Below, one piece after another: positions 1 to 12,391 of a stretch of DNA of 64,000 nt. The DNA is from Azorinus chamasolen (Eukaryota; Mollusca; Bivalvia; Cardiida; Solecurtidae). The stretch covers positions 82,765,121 to 82,829,120 of the forward strand of contig OY755244.1 of NCBI GenBank assembly GCA_963576725.1. The letters are read 5' to 3'. The position numbers and the translations under genes are program-made. Under the pieces are notes generated by a model that saw only the letters and a program-made list of their open reading frames with translations, was not told the DNA's origin and searched no databases. Every line of letters starts with the position of its first letter. Within the stretch, counting starts at the first letter, position 1.

Positions 1-353
1 GATATTCCACTATGATATTCCACTATGATATTCCACTAAGATATTCCACTATGATATTCCACTATGATATTCCACTATGATATTCCACTATGATTTTCCA
101 CTATGATATTCCACTAAGATATTCCACTATGATATTCCATTAAGATATTCCACTAAGATATTCCACTATGATATTCCACTATGATATTCCACTACGATAT
201 TCCACTATGATATTCCACTATGATATTCCACTATGATATTCCACTAAGATATTCCACTATGATATTCCACTATGATATTCCACTATGATATTCCACTATG
301 ATATTCCACTAAGATATTCCACTAAGATATTCCACTATGATATTCCACTATGA
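1..353. repeat. 13-bp minisatellite, starts outside window
   Basis: About 27 head-to-tail copies of GATATTCCACTAT with single-base variants (TAAGATATT, TTTTCC). The array is cut by the window edge, so its full length is unknown. No parent transposon could be recognised on the visible right flank. Confidence 0.95.
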
Positions 354-1010
354 TAATTCAATGTTAAAATGGTTGAGAAATAGAAAGTGACAATGCTACG
401 TCGAGTACGACTGGTTTGCACGTCATCAGAATGATACAAGAAAAGCATTGACGTAAGCATCAACGTTATCGGGCCGGAGGGGAGTTTCAAGGAAAATAGA
501 CAATATTGTAAACTGAATATGCATTTCAAAGTAAGTACGAAATACACGGAGGATGAACATTTAACTCAGCAAAAGATAAACACTATAGTTAAAGATAAAA
601 GTGTAAGTATAGCAACACTTAAATAAATATAAATTCATATAATGTGGAGTAGAAATGTCGCATATGAAATCTGGAATTCGTAATGCGGTGTTATGTTGGA
701 CGGTTTTTAAAGGAATAAGCAGAAGCATAAAACAATATTTACCTTTATCTATAACTTGTAAAACTTTAAGAAGTAGATTTATTCAGATCTGTTATTTGAT
801 CTTTTTACATGAGAAGATTGCAATCTGAGTTACAATATACAAATTAGTAGTATAACAACTGGATGTAATTTATCCCATTTCCCTTTTCAGTATTTCTTTC
901 AAATTTTCTTGTCCTAGTGAATATTCGTGGACAGAATCATCCAGCTGAACCATAGATTATGAAAATATTCACCCTAGTAGAAACTATAAAACCATATCTA
1001 TTATATGCAT
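354..1010. other. No feature seen
   Basis: AT-rich single-copy-looking sequence. The open frames are short and show no recognisable protein. The last 70 bases resemble the inner flank of family A (AGAAACTATAAAACCATATC). Confidence 0.5.
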
Positions 1011-1014
1011 TAAG

Positions 1015-1084
1015 AAAATAGAGCAGACCCTGATCAGGTAGCTCCTACAGGATCACACAAATCTGGGTCTGTACTGTTTACCAA
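1015..1084. mobile_element. Family A palindromic MITE core, degenerate
   Basis: AGAGCAGACCCTGATCAGG ... AATCTGGGTCTGTACTG is a mutated copy of the family A palindrome. Outer ends are not clear. Confidence 0.6.
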
Positions 1085-1550
1085 GGTGTGGAAATGCATT
1101 GAACATTCTGACCGGAGTCCTACATTGATCCTATATCTGGAGACCAACACATCGAGGAAACGAAATTCATTTGTAAGATTTCAGCAGACAAATATTGAGA
1201 CTCAGACGCTATACTAGATGCCAAAATTATTCTCAAAGAGCGTGAAGAAAAGACATAACTACTCCAAGAAAATATCACCGTTCATCATCTCATTACCACG
1301 ATCCTAACTCGTTTTGTATGCACCAAGAATTGGAACAGTTTGCTGAGTACCAAACCTTCTGTAAAATACATATGAATAATTAACTGTTTCCTCCCTTGGA
1401 AAGAAACGTTAGACTTCAAAGCAATAGTGAAATCAAACACCATGGGTTGCAAGTAAAATTGCAAACATTTTTCATCAGAACCACGAAGGGTTGTGCCTAG
1501 GGTTGTCACTTAGCTCTGTTGTGAAACATACTGTCTATTCGGTTTTGGAT
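1085..1550. other. No feature seen
   Basis: Intergenic-looking sequence without recognisable repeat or protein similarity. Confidence 0.4.
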
Positions 1551-1555
1551 CTTGT

Positions 1556-1986
1556 GCCATTTTAACTACTTCTGCTTTGGTCAAGCTCATAAGAAACTAC
1601 TGACCGAGTGTCAAACAGCCACTGGCCCCTCACCTGGGTCAAAGCTGTTTGCAAATGCGAGTCCACTGGCCCCTCACCTGGGTCAAAGGTGTTTGCAAAT
1701 GCGAGTCCACTGGCCTCTCACCTGGGTCAAAGGTGTTTGCAAATGCGAGTCCACTGGCCCCTCACCTGGGTCAAAGGTGTTTGCAAATGCGAGTCCACTG
1801 GCCTCTCACCTGGGTCAAAGGTGTTTGCAAATGCGAGTCCACTGGCCTCTCACCTGGGTCAAAGGTGTTTGCAAATGCGAGTCCACTGGCCCCTCACCTG
1901 GGTCAAAGGTGTTTGCAAATGCGAGTCCACTGGCCCCTCACCTGGGTCAAAGGTGTTTGCAAATGCGAGTCATAGTGGGATAAAGG
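1556..1986 (-). mobile_element. Family B MITE hosting an internal minisatellite
   Basis: The left flank (AGAAACTACTGACCGAGTG, TCAAACAGCC) is the reverse complement of the family B arm and flank seen intact at 8254-8463. The right end reads GTGGGATAAAGG followed by TTAA (1987-1990), as at 13322. The palindrome centre has been replaced by the 44-bp array. The left terminus is uncertain. Confidence 0.6.
1619..1970. repeat. 44-bp minisatellite, exactly 8 units
   Basis: 352 bp in 8 units without any indel, differing mainly at GGCCCCTC/GGCCTCTC. The part TGTTTGCAAATGCGAGT is the family B arm next to the palindrome, so the unit begins in the MITE that carries the array. The overlapping open frames are repeat artefacts. 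Confidence 0.95.
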
Positions 1987-2040
1987 TTAATATTAGAAAA
2001 CAAAACACTCATTGCTCGCTGACTGAGATTCCTTGCTCAT

Positions 2041-2108
2041 ATTTGCCAACAGTTTAGATACAGACGAGACTCCGAGTAACTTGGTGTTTCACCAGGAACA
2101 AACTGGAC
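2041..2108. mobile_element. Family B palindrome
   Basis: AACAGTTTAGATACAGACGA ... TTTCACCAGGAACAAACTGG; imperfect inverted repeat matching other family B cores. Confidence 0.6.
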
Positions 2109-2235
2109 AATCCGGTTAACTGTATACTTGATTAATATTCATGTAACAATAACCATGGGAATATGAGTTAGATGACTTTTTATAACGGCATAAAAAAACA
2201 GTTTACTGTTTGGCCATTGCGAAAACTGTAGGATA

Positions 2236-2367
2236 ATATCTACCCGGCTTAACTTATACCATACTACCATATCTACCCGGCATACCTAATACCATACTAC
2301 CATATCTACCCGGCATACCTAATACCATACTACCATATCTACCCGGCATACCTAATACCATACTACC
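2236..2367. repeat. 33-bp tandem repeat, 4 units
   Basis: Four 33-bp units containing ATATCTACCCGGCATACC; the first unit has diverged (GGCTTAACTTATACC) and the next three are identical. Confidence 0.95.
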
Positions 2368-3200
2368 TAATGCATACATTTTCTGAAAACACTATTAATT
2401 ACCGTTACAACCATACACACTTTGCTGTAATTAACGCTTTAATAATTGCACAGCTTGATGTTTAATCTGCTTGATCGGTCCATCAAAAGTTGCATGAGTT
2501 TGCCATGAGAGAAAACAATTTTCTTGTGCGTGACTGGTTATCAATAACTGATCACTTCAAATTCTCATTTTCATTTCAACCATTTACATTAATAATTAAT
2601 GCATAGAAGAGGCCAAGGTGGCCGACCAGTGTCATGCCAAACTATCCGGAAAAGTAATGAAATTAGACGCTAAATGAATTTCATTTATTACTACATGTTT
2701 ATTTGACATACACAAATATGATTTTATTTGACCCGTTGAACATTGCCACTCGTTGCGCGTAATTCAGATGTGCTGCCATTTTTGCCACTTTTACAGGTAT
2801 ACCCCATGCTCTATGTATTAACAGTGTATAGATGCCATTAAGGATGGTACTGCATTGATTCTGGTACCAATTTAACGCCCTGGGATTGTTCTTTGATATC
2901 AACATTATTATAATCAGACCAGAACTTTGTCCCCTATCGTAAAAATATAGGCTATTGCACTTCTTTTTTTGCCGAGTATATATCATAATACAGGAATCTT
3001 AAAAAAGCAGGTAATCTGTGTTCTGTGTGCAAGGCAGACGACCAAGTGAAGCATTTCAAATGGGATTTGGCTGACATGAGAGAAGGAACATTGATTAAAG
3101 AAGTAAGAAGTGACAAATTGGAACAGATTTCCACTTGACGTTTATGGAAAAACTTATGTGGAACTTCAACGTAAGGAGAAAATGTCGCCACATCGACTTC
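2368..3200. other. No gene recognised
   Basis: AT-rich sequence with short open frames on both strands. None shows a known domain, and there is no coding-like composition. Confidence 0.4.
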
Positions 3201-3229
3201 TTAGACTCTTCCGTACTCTGGGTCTTAAA

Positions 3230-3330
3230 CACAGGAGGTAGCGTTATGCTTGTCGGAAGTAATGCATGTTTCCACAGGAGCTTTCTGCATTACTTCCGAC
3301 TAGCATTAAACAACCACCTGCCTCGAAAGA
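3230..3330. mobile_element. Family C MITE palindrome
   Basis: Arms TCGGAAGTAATGCATG and TGCATTACTTCCGACTAGCA pair around a CCACAGGAGC centre, followed by ACCACCTG. This is the diagnostic family C hairpin. It lies just left of the 33-bp array, whose unit is family C terminus sequence. Confidence 0.7.
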
Positions 3331-3410
3331 CAAACATGTTTATTCATTAAGTGGTAACAATATATATGTATTTGAATTGTTTTGTTGAGAAGCCTCATTG
3401 ATTGGGAAAG

Positions 3411-5510
3411 GTACAGTAGACGTGCCTATAGCGACCATATAATGTACAGTAGACCTGCCTATAGCGACCATATAATGTACAGTAGACCTGCCTATAGCGA
3501 CCATATAATGTACAGTAGATCTGCCTATAGCGACCATATAATGTACAGTAGACCTGCCTATAGCGACCATATAATGTACAATAGACCTGCCTATAGCGAC
3601 CATATTGTGTACAGTAGACCTGCCTATAGCGACCATATAATGTACAGTAGACCTGCCTATAGCGACCATATAATGTACAGTAGACCTGCCTATAGCGAAC
3701 ATATAATGTACAGTAGATCTGCATATAGTGACCATATCATGTACGGTAGATCTGCCTATAGCGACCATATAATGTACAGTAGACCTGCCTATAGCGACCA
3801 TATAATGTACAGTAGACCTGCCTATAGCGACCATATTGTGTACAGTAGACCTGCCTATAGCGACCATATAATGTACATTAGACCTGCCTATAGCGTCCAT
3901 ATAATGTACAGTAGACCTGCCTATAGCGACCATATAATGTACAGTAGACCTGCCTATAGCGACCATATAATATACAGTAGACGTGCCTATAGCGACCATA
4001 TAATGTACAGTAGACCTGCCTATAGCGACCATATAATGTACAGTAGACCTGCCTATAGCGTCCATATAATGTACAGTAGACCTGCCTATAGCGACCATAT
4101 AATGTACAGTAGACCTGCCTATAGCGACCATATTGTGTACAGTAGACCTGTCTATAGCGTCCATATAATGTACAGTAGACCTGCCTATAGCGACCATATA
4201 ATGTACGGTAGACCTGCCTATAGCGACCATATAATGTACAGTAGACCTGCCTATAGCGACCATATTGTGTACAGTAGACCTGCCTATAGCGACCATATAA
4301 TGTACAATAGACCTGCCTATAGCGACCAAATTGTGTACAGTAGACCTGCCTATAGCGACCATATAATGTACAGTAGACCTGCCTATAGCGACCATATAAT
4401 GTACAGTAGACCTGCCTATAGCGACCATATTGTGTACAGTAGACCTGCCTATAGTGACCATATAATGTACAGTAGACCTGCCTATAGCGACCATATAATG
4501 TACGGTAGACCTGCCTATAGCGACCATATTGTGTACAGTAGACCTGCATATAGCGACCATATAATGTACAGTAGACCTGCCTATAGCGACCATATCCTGC
4601 CTATAGCGACCATATAATATACAGTAGACCTGCCTATAGCGACCATATAATGAACAGTAGACCTGCCTATAGCGACCATATTGTGTACAGTAGACCTGCC
4701 TATAGTGACCATATAATATACAGTAGACCTGCCTATAGTGACCATATCATGTACAGTAGACCTGCCTATAGTGACCATTTAATGTACAGTAGACTTGCCT
4801 ATAGCGACCACATCATGTACAGTAGACCTGCCTATAGCGACCACATCATGTACGGTAGACGTGCCTATAGCGTCCATATAATGTACAGTAGACCTGCCTA
4901 CAGCGTCCATATAATGTACAGTAGACCTGCCTATAGTGACCACAAGATGTACGGTAGACCTGCCTATAGTGACCATATCATGTACAGTAGACCTGCCTCT
5001 AGTCACCATTTAATGTACAGTAGACCTGCCTATAGTGACCACATCATGTACGGTAGACCTGCCTATAGTGACCATATCATGTACAGTAGACCTGCCTATA
5101 GTGACCATTTAATGTACAGTAGACCTGTCTATAGTGACCACATCATGTACGGTAGACCTGCCTATAGTGACCATATCATGTACAGTAGACCTGCCTATAG
5201 TGACCATTTAATGTACAGTAGACCTGCCTATAGTGACCACATCATGTACGGTAGACCTGCCTATAGTGACCATATAATGTACAGTAGACCTGCCTATAGC
5301 GACCATATAATGTACAGTAGACCTGCCAATAGTGACCACATCATGTACGGTAGACCTGCCTATAGCGACCATATCATGTACAGTAGACCTGCCTATAGTG
5401 ACCATATAATGTACAGTAGACCTGCCTATAGCGACCATATAATGTACAGTAGACCTGCCTATATCGACCATATCATGTACAGTAGACCTGCCTATAGCGA
5501 CCACATCATG
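3411..5510. repeat. 33-bp minisatellite, about 64 units, derived from family C terminus
   Basis: The unit contains ACAGTAGACCTGCCTATAGC then GACCATATAATGT. Intact family C termini read ACAGTAGAACCTCTCTAAAG then TGACCATGTAAT (46698), so the unit is a family C end. A shortened unit at about 4588 splits the array. Left of it, units are mostly AGCGACCATATAAT/TTGTG. Right of it, AGTGACC variants form a 99-bp three-unit higher-order repeat at about 5000-5240. Because 33 is divisible by 3, both strands carry long open frames; these are not genes. Confidence 0.95.
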
Positions 5511-5524
5511 GATAGTCATAGACA

Positions 5525-5740
5525 TCTATAAGAGCAGGCGGTTGCTTAATGCAGGACGATATTAGCGCTTTCTTATTAACGTTTTCTTAAACGCAGGTAG
5601 TTACTTTATGCCGAACGAAAGTAATACAAAAGCTCCCATATGGACCTTTTCAAGACTTTCATCCTGCATTAAGCTACCACCTGATTAAAGACTCCATAAA
5701 CTTACGTATTTTGTGGTCACCGTAGACAGGTTATACTATA
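5525..5740. mobile_element. Family C MITE, rearranged
   Basis: GCTTAATGCAGGACGATATT, GAAAGTAATACAAAAGCTCC, TCATCCTGCATTAAGCTACC and ACCACCTG are family C palindrome parts with an extra internal duplication. The right edge (TTTTGTGGTCACCGTAGACAGG) is the family C terminus and runs straight into the next array. Confidence 0.7.
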
Positions 5741-7611
5741 CACAGAATTTGCAGTCTGGGCTACAGTCACACAGAATGTGCAGTCTGGGCTACAGTCACA
5801 CAGAATGTGCAGTCTGGGCTACAGTCACACAGAATGTGCAGTCTGGACTACAGTCATACAGGATGTGCAGTCAGGGCTACAGTCACACAGAATGTGCAGT
5901 CTGGACTACAGTCACACAGAATGTGCAGTCTGGACTACAGTCACACAGAATGTGCAGTCTGGGCTACAGTCGTACAGAATGTGCAGTCTGGGCTACAGTC
6001 ACACAGAATGTGCAGTCTGGACTACAGTCATACAGAATGTGCAGCCAGGGCTACAGTCACACAGAATGTGCAGTCTGGGCTACAGTCACACAGAATGTGC
6101 AGCCTGGGCTACAGTCACACAGAATGTGCAGCCTGAGCTACAGTCATACAGAATGTGCAGTCTGGGCTACAGTCACACAGAATGTGCAGTCTGGGCTACA
6201 GTCGTACAGAATGTGCAGTCCGGGCTACAGTCACACAGAATGTGCAGTCTGGGCTACAGTCACACAGAATGTGCAGTCTGGGCTACAGTCACACAGAATG
6301 TGCAGCCTGGGCTACAGTCACACAGAATTTGCAGCCTGAGCAACAGTCATACAGAATGTGCAGTCTGGGCTACAGTCACACAGAATGTGCAGTCTGGGCT
6401 ACAGTCACACAGAATGTGCACAGTGCCGTCCGGGCTACAGTCACACAGAATGTGCAGTCTGGGCTACATTCACACAGAATGTGCAGTATGAGCTACAGTC
6501 ATACAGAATGTGCAGTATGGGCTACAGTCATACAGAATGTACTGCCTGGGCTACAGTCATACAGAATGTACAGTCTTGGCTACAAGTCATACAAAATGTG
6601 CAGTCTGGACTACATTCATACCGAATGTGTAGTCTCGGCTACAGTCACACATAATGTTCAGTCTGGGCTACAGCCACACATAATGTGCACAGTGCCGGCC
6701 GGGCTACAGTCACACAGAATGTACAGTCTGGGCTACAGTCACACAGAATGTGCAGTCTGGGCTACATTCACACAGAATAAGCAGTCTGGGCTACAGTCAT
6801 ACAGAATGCTCAGTCTGGGCTACAGTCACACAGAATGTGTAGTCTGGGCTACAGTCATACAGAATGTTCAGTCTGGGCTACAGTCACACAGAATGTTCAG
6901 TCTGGGCTACAGTCATACCGAATGTGTAGTCTGGGCTACAGTCACACAGAATAAGCAGTCTGGGCTATAGTCAGACAGAATATGCAGTCTAGGCTACAGT
7001 CACACATACTGTGCAGTCTGGGCTACAGTCACACGGAATGTGCAGTCTGTGCGACAGTCATAAAGAATGTGCAGTCTGGGAGACAGTAATACAATCAGAC
7101 AGACAGACAATCATGAATGTGCAGTCTGGGCTACAGTGATACGGAATGTGCAGTCTGGGCTACATGTGCAGTCTGGGCTACAGTGATACGGAATGTGCAG
7201 TCTGGGCTACAGTCATACGGAATGTGCAGTCTCAACTGTATGACGTGCAGTCTGGGCTACAGTGATACGGAATGTGCAGTCTGGGCTACAGTGCAGTCTG
7301 GGCTACAGTGATACAGAATGTGCAGTCTGGGCTACAGTGATACGGAATGTGCAGTCTGGGCTACAGTGATACAGAATGTGCAGTCTGGGCTACAGTGATA
7401 CGGAATGTGCAGTCTGGGCTACAGTGATACGGAATGTGCAGTCTGGGCTACAGTGATACGGAATGTGCAGTCTGGGCTACAGTGATACGGAATGTGCAGT
7501 CTGGGCTACAGTGCAGTCTGGGCTACAGTGATACGGAATGTGCAGTCTCAACTGTATGACGTGCAGTCTGGGCTACAGTCATACAGATTGTGAAATCTGG
7601 GCTACAGTCAC
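5738..7611. repeat. 29-bp minisatellite, about 63 units
   Basis: The unit contains GCAGTCTGGGCTACAGTC then ACACAGAATGT. From about 7117 a GATACGGAATG variant takes over. Truncated units occur at 6418, 6690, 7160, 7288 and 7512. A non-repeat break (AATCAGACAGACAGACAATC) lies at about 7090. The array starts at the family C terminus. Open frames across it are artefacts. Confidence 0.95.
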
Positions 7612-8249
7612 ACAAAATAAAAACATGATGAATGAAACAAAAAGTATATTATGACATGAAGAAAAACCCACATCATTCATATTTAAAAACAACCAACAAC
7701 CAAGTAAAATTATGTTAGACGCTCATAAAAACTGAACACTGAATGTGTCGTGTAGTAATGTTTAACACTTATCCTCCTGTACATTTGAATGTCGACTCAC
7801 AATCTGGAGTTAAGCTGTAAGATCACGCTTAGCATGGTAAGGCGTAAGAATCGTATTATCCTTCGAAAACAGTTTAGATCCAGATGAGACACCGAGTGGC
7901 TTGGCACCATGCATACCAATAGATAAACATACGTATCCACCAAACTGCATGCACAACATGGCAATAAAGAAGATTGTCTTCAAAATATATTAATTTACTC
8001 ATCTTATCTGGCCCTCTCATGTTTGACCATAATACAAATATACATTTGTGTAAAGAAACGGAAGAAGTATATATACATTATTTTGTAATGAAGCAGACGT
8101 ACATGCAGTTGGAGCAGACGAACATGTTCACAGCAGTATCAGGCTTCATTGTTCAGCAGTGCAAAAAAATCAGAAATGATATGCATTTTATAGCTCTGCA
8201 TAACTAAAGTTTGCAATCATTAGGTGTGACTTTTATAACTTTGAGCACT
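7612..8249. other. Mostly unassigned; one family B half-palindrome
   Basis: AACAGTTTAGATCCAGATGA at 7869 followed by GACACCGAGTGG is half of a family B core. Nothing else is recognised. Confidence 0.45.
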
Positions 8250-8253
8250 TTAA

Positions 8254-8463
8254 ACCTTTAGCGCGCTAACCACTAACTGACTCGCATTTGCAAACAGTTT
8301 GGACCCAGACGAGATACCGACTAACTCGGCGTCTCATCAGTATCCACGCTGTTTGACACTCGGTCAGTAGTTTCTCAAAATGTTTGATCGTATCTGAAGT
8401 AGTCAATATCGCGCCAGATCCAAGTTTGAGCTGACATTATTTTTTTTCACAGCTAGGTAAGGG
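8254..8463 (+). mobile_element. Family B MITE, nearly complete
   Basis: Begins after TTAA (8250-8253) with ACCTTTAGCG. It carries the palindrome AACAGTTTGGACCCAGACGA ... GTCTCATCAGTATCC and the flank CACTCGGTCAGTAGTTTCTC, and ends GTAAGGG next to TTAC. This layout fits a TTAA-targeting element with one mutated target base. Confidence 0.65.
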
Positions 8464-9689
8464 TTACTGCACAGAGGTATGTTTATATAATTACAGGCTA
8501 GAACGAGACTATGTCTGTCAGCTAGCTCGGTATCATCACATGGAAAGTTGTCATCTGCTGAAATAACTTACTTTTGGCTCTCTTAAAATTCAACTAACTC
8601 ACATCCATCTTAAATGGTCCTGATGTAATCAATTTATCTGGCGTCTGATGTGGAGTCAACATATTTGCAAGTATGTGTGCTCAGCAGACAATATTAGAGA
8701 ATCAAGTCCCTTGCGTCATCAACAAAACCGCGTATTTTTTATCATGGCTCATTCATCATAACGAACAATAAAATAAAACTGCTCATCGCGACCAAAGGAA
8801 TTTTATTCTTTGCACACCGAAGAATTGTCGTCTGCCAAACGTTTCGTCAGCAGAGTTTCTTAATTTGAATTGCGCTTCATTTCTCTTCAAAACCGCCTCC
8901 AGACTGTCAAACAGTTTGAATCCCGATGAGACGTGGAGTTACGTGCTATACACGTGTCATCTGGAGCCAGTCTGTATACCTAAGTGATCACAAACTGGCC
9001 TCTAACGTGCAAAGGGTTAAATCACTTTTTATGAGGCAACACTAGACTGATTGTATTACTTTAATAAATACATAGTCATCTAATGTAGTCGTTTGCTCCA
9101 ATGTTCAGTGTATTTTAACTAGTTCTAAATAGTACCCTGATAGATAAACTTAAGACCAACACGACCAGGGGGACAGTTAGTGTTCTAATACAGACCCTAG
9201 GCTACTCGTGGTCTCACCTGGACCCTAACCGTATGCAAGGGTTATCATGAACTCGTCTCAGGAATGCAAAGTGATAATAAATTACCCTAAAAAGACTTCC
9301 ATGATATCATTCCTAAAAACCCAACGGGCCCTCTATACGGTCTGTACCGGCCATTAATCATTAGAGAAATAATCTATGGTCTGTTTCACAACATCGCAGG
9401 TATTGTATATCAAATTGATTTTTCAAATTTATGACAAATTGAAAAAGCCTTGCTCAAACGCTTTTGATCTTACTGAGATGGGAATGTTAATACCAACATC
9501 TAGTATGCGGTAGAATAGTATGACACTAGTATGACACTAGTATGCGGTAGAATAGTATGACACTCCACCCAACCCACCCTGTAATTTTCGTGCACTAAAG
9601 AAAAGTTTTGTTTTGGAGAAAGATCTCTATAAGTTAAACAGTAGAGCATATTCTTAAGAATTGTTCAACATTTGAATGACTGCTATGTA
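8464..9689. other. Mostly unassigned, with one family B core
   Basis: 8901-8980 is a family B palindrome (TCAAACAGTTTGAATCCCGA ... GTCATCTGGAGCC). About 9499-9562 has a short direct duplication (AGTATGCGGTAGAATAGTAT twice). The rest is unrecognised. Confidence 0.45.
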
Positions 9690-11185
9690 TCATTAACCAT
9701 GAATATTTATAAAAGGATTCTTCAATCCATAAATATTCATCACAATAACATATGAACACATGCAGTAAGTTTTAAACGCAGCAGAAACTGTAGAATCAGA
9801 TATATATATTACTTCATAAGCAAATATAGCAGAGCCTAATGTAGCAGACCCTATTGTAGCAGAGCCTAATGTAGATGACCCTAATATAGCAGTATAATAT
9901 AGCAGACCCTAATGAAAAGAGCTTAACGTAGTAGAGCATAACGTAGCAGAGCCTAATGTAGCAGACCCTAACATAGTAGAGCCTAATGAAGCAGACCCTA
10001 ATGTAACATATCCTAATGTAGCAGAGCCTAATGTATTAGACTCTAATATAGCAGAGTCTAATATAGCACACCCTAATATAGCAGAGCCTAACGTAGTAGA
10101 GCCTAATATAGCAGACCCTAATATAGCAGAGCCTAACGTAGTATAGCATGATATAGGAGAATCTAATATTACAGACCCTAATGTAGCAGACCCTAATATA
10201 GCAGAAACTAATATTGCAGACCCTAATATAGCAGAGCCTAATGTAGCAGACCTTAATATAGCAGAGCCTATTGTAACAGCTCCAAAATTTTAGTAGATCC
10301 TAATGTAGCAGACCCTGATAAAGCAGAGCCTAACGTAGCAGACCCTTATATAGCAGAACCTAACGTAGCACACCCTAATATAGCAGAACCTAATGTAGTA
10401 GAGCCTAATATAGGAGAGTCTAATATAGCAGACCCTAATGTAGCAGACCCTAATATAGTAGAGACTAATTTAGCATACCCTTATATAGCAGAGCCTAATG
10501 TAGCAGACCCTAATATAGCAGAGCCTAACGTAGCAGACCCTAATATAGAAGAGCCTAATGTAACATACCCTAATATAGCAGATCCTAATGTAGCAGACCT
10601 AATATAGCAGAGCCTATTGTAGCAGACTCTAATATAACAGAGCCTAATGTAGCAGACCCTAATTTAGTAGAGCCTAATGTAGCAGACTCTAATATAGCAG
10701 AGCCTAATGTAGCAGACCCTAATAAAGCAAAGTCTAATGTAGCAGACCCTAATTGACAGAGCCTAACGTAGTAGACCGTAATATAGCAGAGCCTAATTAG
10801 CAGAGCCTAATATAGCAGAGTCTAACGTAGCAGACCCTAATAAAGCAGAGCCTAATGTAACATACCCTAATATAGCAGAGCCTAACGTGACAGACCATAA
10901 TACAGCAGAGCCTAATGTAACATATCCTAATATAGCAGAGCCTAATGTAGCAGAGTCTAATATAGCAGAGCCTAATGTAATATACCCTAATATAGTAGAG
11001 CCTAACGTAGCAGACGCTAATATAGCAGAGCCTAATGTAACATACCCTAATATAGCAGAGCCTAATGTAACATACCCTAATATAGCAGTACCTAATGTAA
11101 CAGACCCTAATATAGCAGAGCCTAATGTAGCAGACCCTAATATAGCAGAGCCTAATGTAGCAGAGTATTAGTAGACAGCTCCTTC
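9690..11185 (+). mobile_element. Family A MITE expanded by an internal array
   Basis: The left part (CATATGAACACATG, GCAGAAACTGTAGAATCAGA, CTTCATAAGCAAATATAGC) is the standard family A left half leading into the palindrome. Where the palindrome should continue, the 15/30-bp array begins. Outer ends are eroded. Confidence 0.6.
9823..11168. repeat. 15-bp minisatellite in 30-bp dimers
   Basis: Alternating GCAGAGCCTAATGTA and GCAGACCCTAATATA, about 90 monomers with substitutions and scattered indels. GCAGACCCTRAT matches the family A arm (GCAGACCCTGAT). The array contains CCCTAA but is not telomeric because the spacing is 15 bp. Confidence 0.9.
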
Positions 11186-11480
11186 ATGATATTATCCTTT
11201 TCCTTGTTCAACATTCATGGAAGAGATAATGACATCATGAATATTTATTGACTGATTTATTCTTTTAAAAAATGTACAAAGACTTATTTGTTATCGGTAG
11301 AAGCTGTAGACTCATATCTGTAGACTCATATCTGTAGACTCATATCTGTAGACTCATATCTATTATAATTCTTAGGTAAACAGAGCAGGCACTGTTCAGA
11401 CGGCTCCTACAGGGCCCGTCTCATCTGGATCTTTGCTGTTTGCACATTCGCGAAAACGCGGTTATATGAAGGAAAGAGTT
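11186..11480 (+). mobile_element. Family A MITE
   Basis: Left end ATCCTTTTCC, inner flank AATGACATCATGAATATTTA, palindrome 11376-11443 (AAACAGAGCAGGCACTG ... CTGGATCTTTGCTGTTTGC), right end GGAAAGAGTT. TTAA duplications are mutated. Confidence 0.65.
11304..11360. repeat. 14-bp tandem repeat, 4 units
   Basis: Four copies of CTGTAGACTCATAT inside a family A element, amplifying its CTGTAGA...TCA flank. This is another small expansion nested in a MITE. Confidence 0.9.
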
Positions 11481-11503
11481 CTATATTCTACATGCGATTA
11501 CCT

Positions 11504-11575
11504 TAGTAAACAGGTTAGACCTAGACGAGATACAGCGTATCATTAATGTCACCGGATACAACCTGTTTTATATCC
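11504..11575. mobile_element. Family B palindrome, degenerate
   Basis: AAACAGGTTAGACCTAGACG ... CCGGATACAACCTGTTT; only the arms are readable. Confidence 0.5.
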
Positions 11576-11700
11576 AGATTTTTCATTTGAAAATAAATGC
11601 AAGAAAAATCACGTGAAAACTGAAACAGACATTTCTCTTTCGACAAAACTTCGCTCAGCAGGCTAAAGGTTAAAAACTAACTTCAAGTTCAAATGTTTAA

Positions 11701-12040
11701 CCCTTTTACCTGGTGAAAATTCACGAAAGAAACAATGAATGTATGCCTATTACTTATCTTAAGTTTTATAATAGAATTATGAATAATGGACTTCTTACCA
11801 TAGCATAAACTGTAGATTGAATCCTTTACTATATTAACTAATCTATCAATTAGATTAAATTTTGCAATGGTACATGAAAGCAGGAAAGTTTGAACCAAGG
11901 CAGAAACTTTAGAATCAAAACAGTATAATTTCATAAGCAAACAGAGCAAACCTTGACCAGTCAAACTGCTCTTACACGAGCCGTCTGATCTCGGTCTACT
12001 CTGTTTGCAAACGCGTTAATAAGCGTATTCGTGGAGTACT
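11701..12040 (+). mobile_element. Family A MITE
   Basis: Begins CCCTTTTACCTGG after TTAA (11697-11700). The palindrome is at 11937-12010 (GCAAACAGAGCAAACC ... GGTCTACTCTGTTTGC). The right end is degraded near GTATTCGTGGAGT. Confidence 0.7.
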
Positions 12041-12169
12041 AGATTGATTCGCGATTCTCTAAGTTCTAATGGTAATCCGCGATAGAAATATAATCTGCAC
12101 TGCACTCTATCGTGATCGCGATTCCTGATGCACCTCAATGATTTGCGATGTCCCCCATCACGGAATATA

Positions 12170-12391
12170 ACTCTTTTATCTGCCGATGATTGCACCCATT
12201 ATGAATATTAAATATTTCAATTCTTGTTACAAATATATACTAGGAAACTTACTGTTAATGGAAACAGCAGAGTTTCTGTAGTATAAAACAAACAGAGCAG
12301 ACCCTGATCAGAAGGCCCATGCAGGACCCGTCTGGTGCGGATCATCTCTGTTTGCAAATGTGTCAAATGGCGTCTCCACCAAATAAAGGGT
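12170..12391 (+). mobile_element. Family A MITE
   Basis: Left end ACTCTTTTATCTG, palindrome 12288-12358 (AACAGAGCAGACCCTGATC ... CTCTGTTTGCAAA), right end AAATAAAGGGTC. Confidence 0.65.

Noticed and set aside
3340..5531. Open frames of 200-410 codons on both strands
   Set aside because: Products of a 33-bp repeat (a multiple of three) read in either direction.
5713..6970. Cys- and Tyr-rich open frames
   Set aside because: Translation of the 29-bp array; 29 is not a multiple of three, so each frame cycles through the same peptides.
9823..11168. Interstitial telomere repeat because of frequent CCCTAA
   Set aside because: CCCTAA occurs once per 15-30 bp in a longer unit and fits the family A arm AGACCCTGAT better than (TTAGGG)n. 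A lone CTAACCCTAACCCTA at 51560 is also too short.
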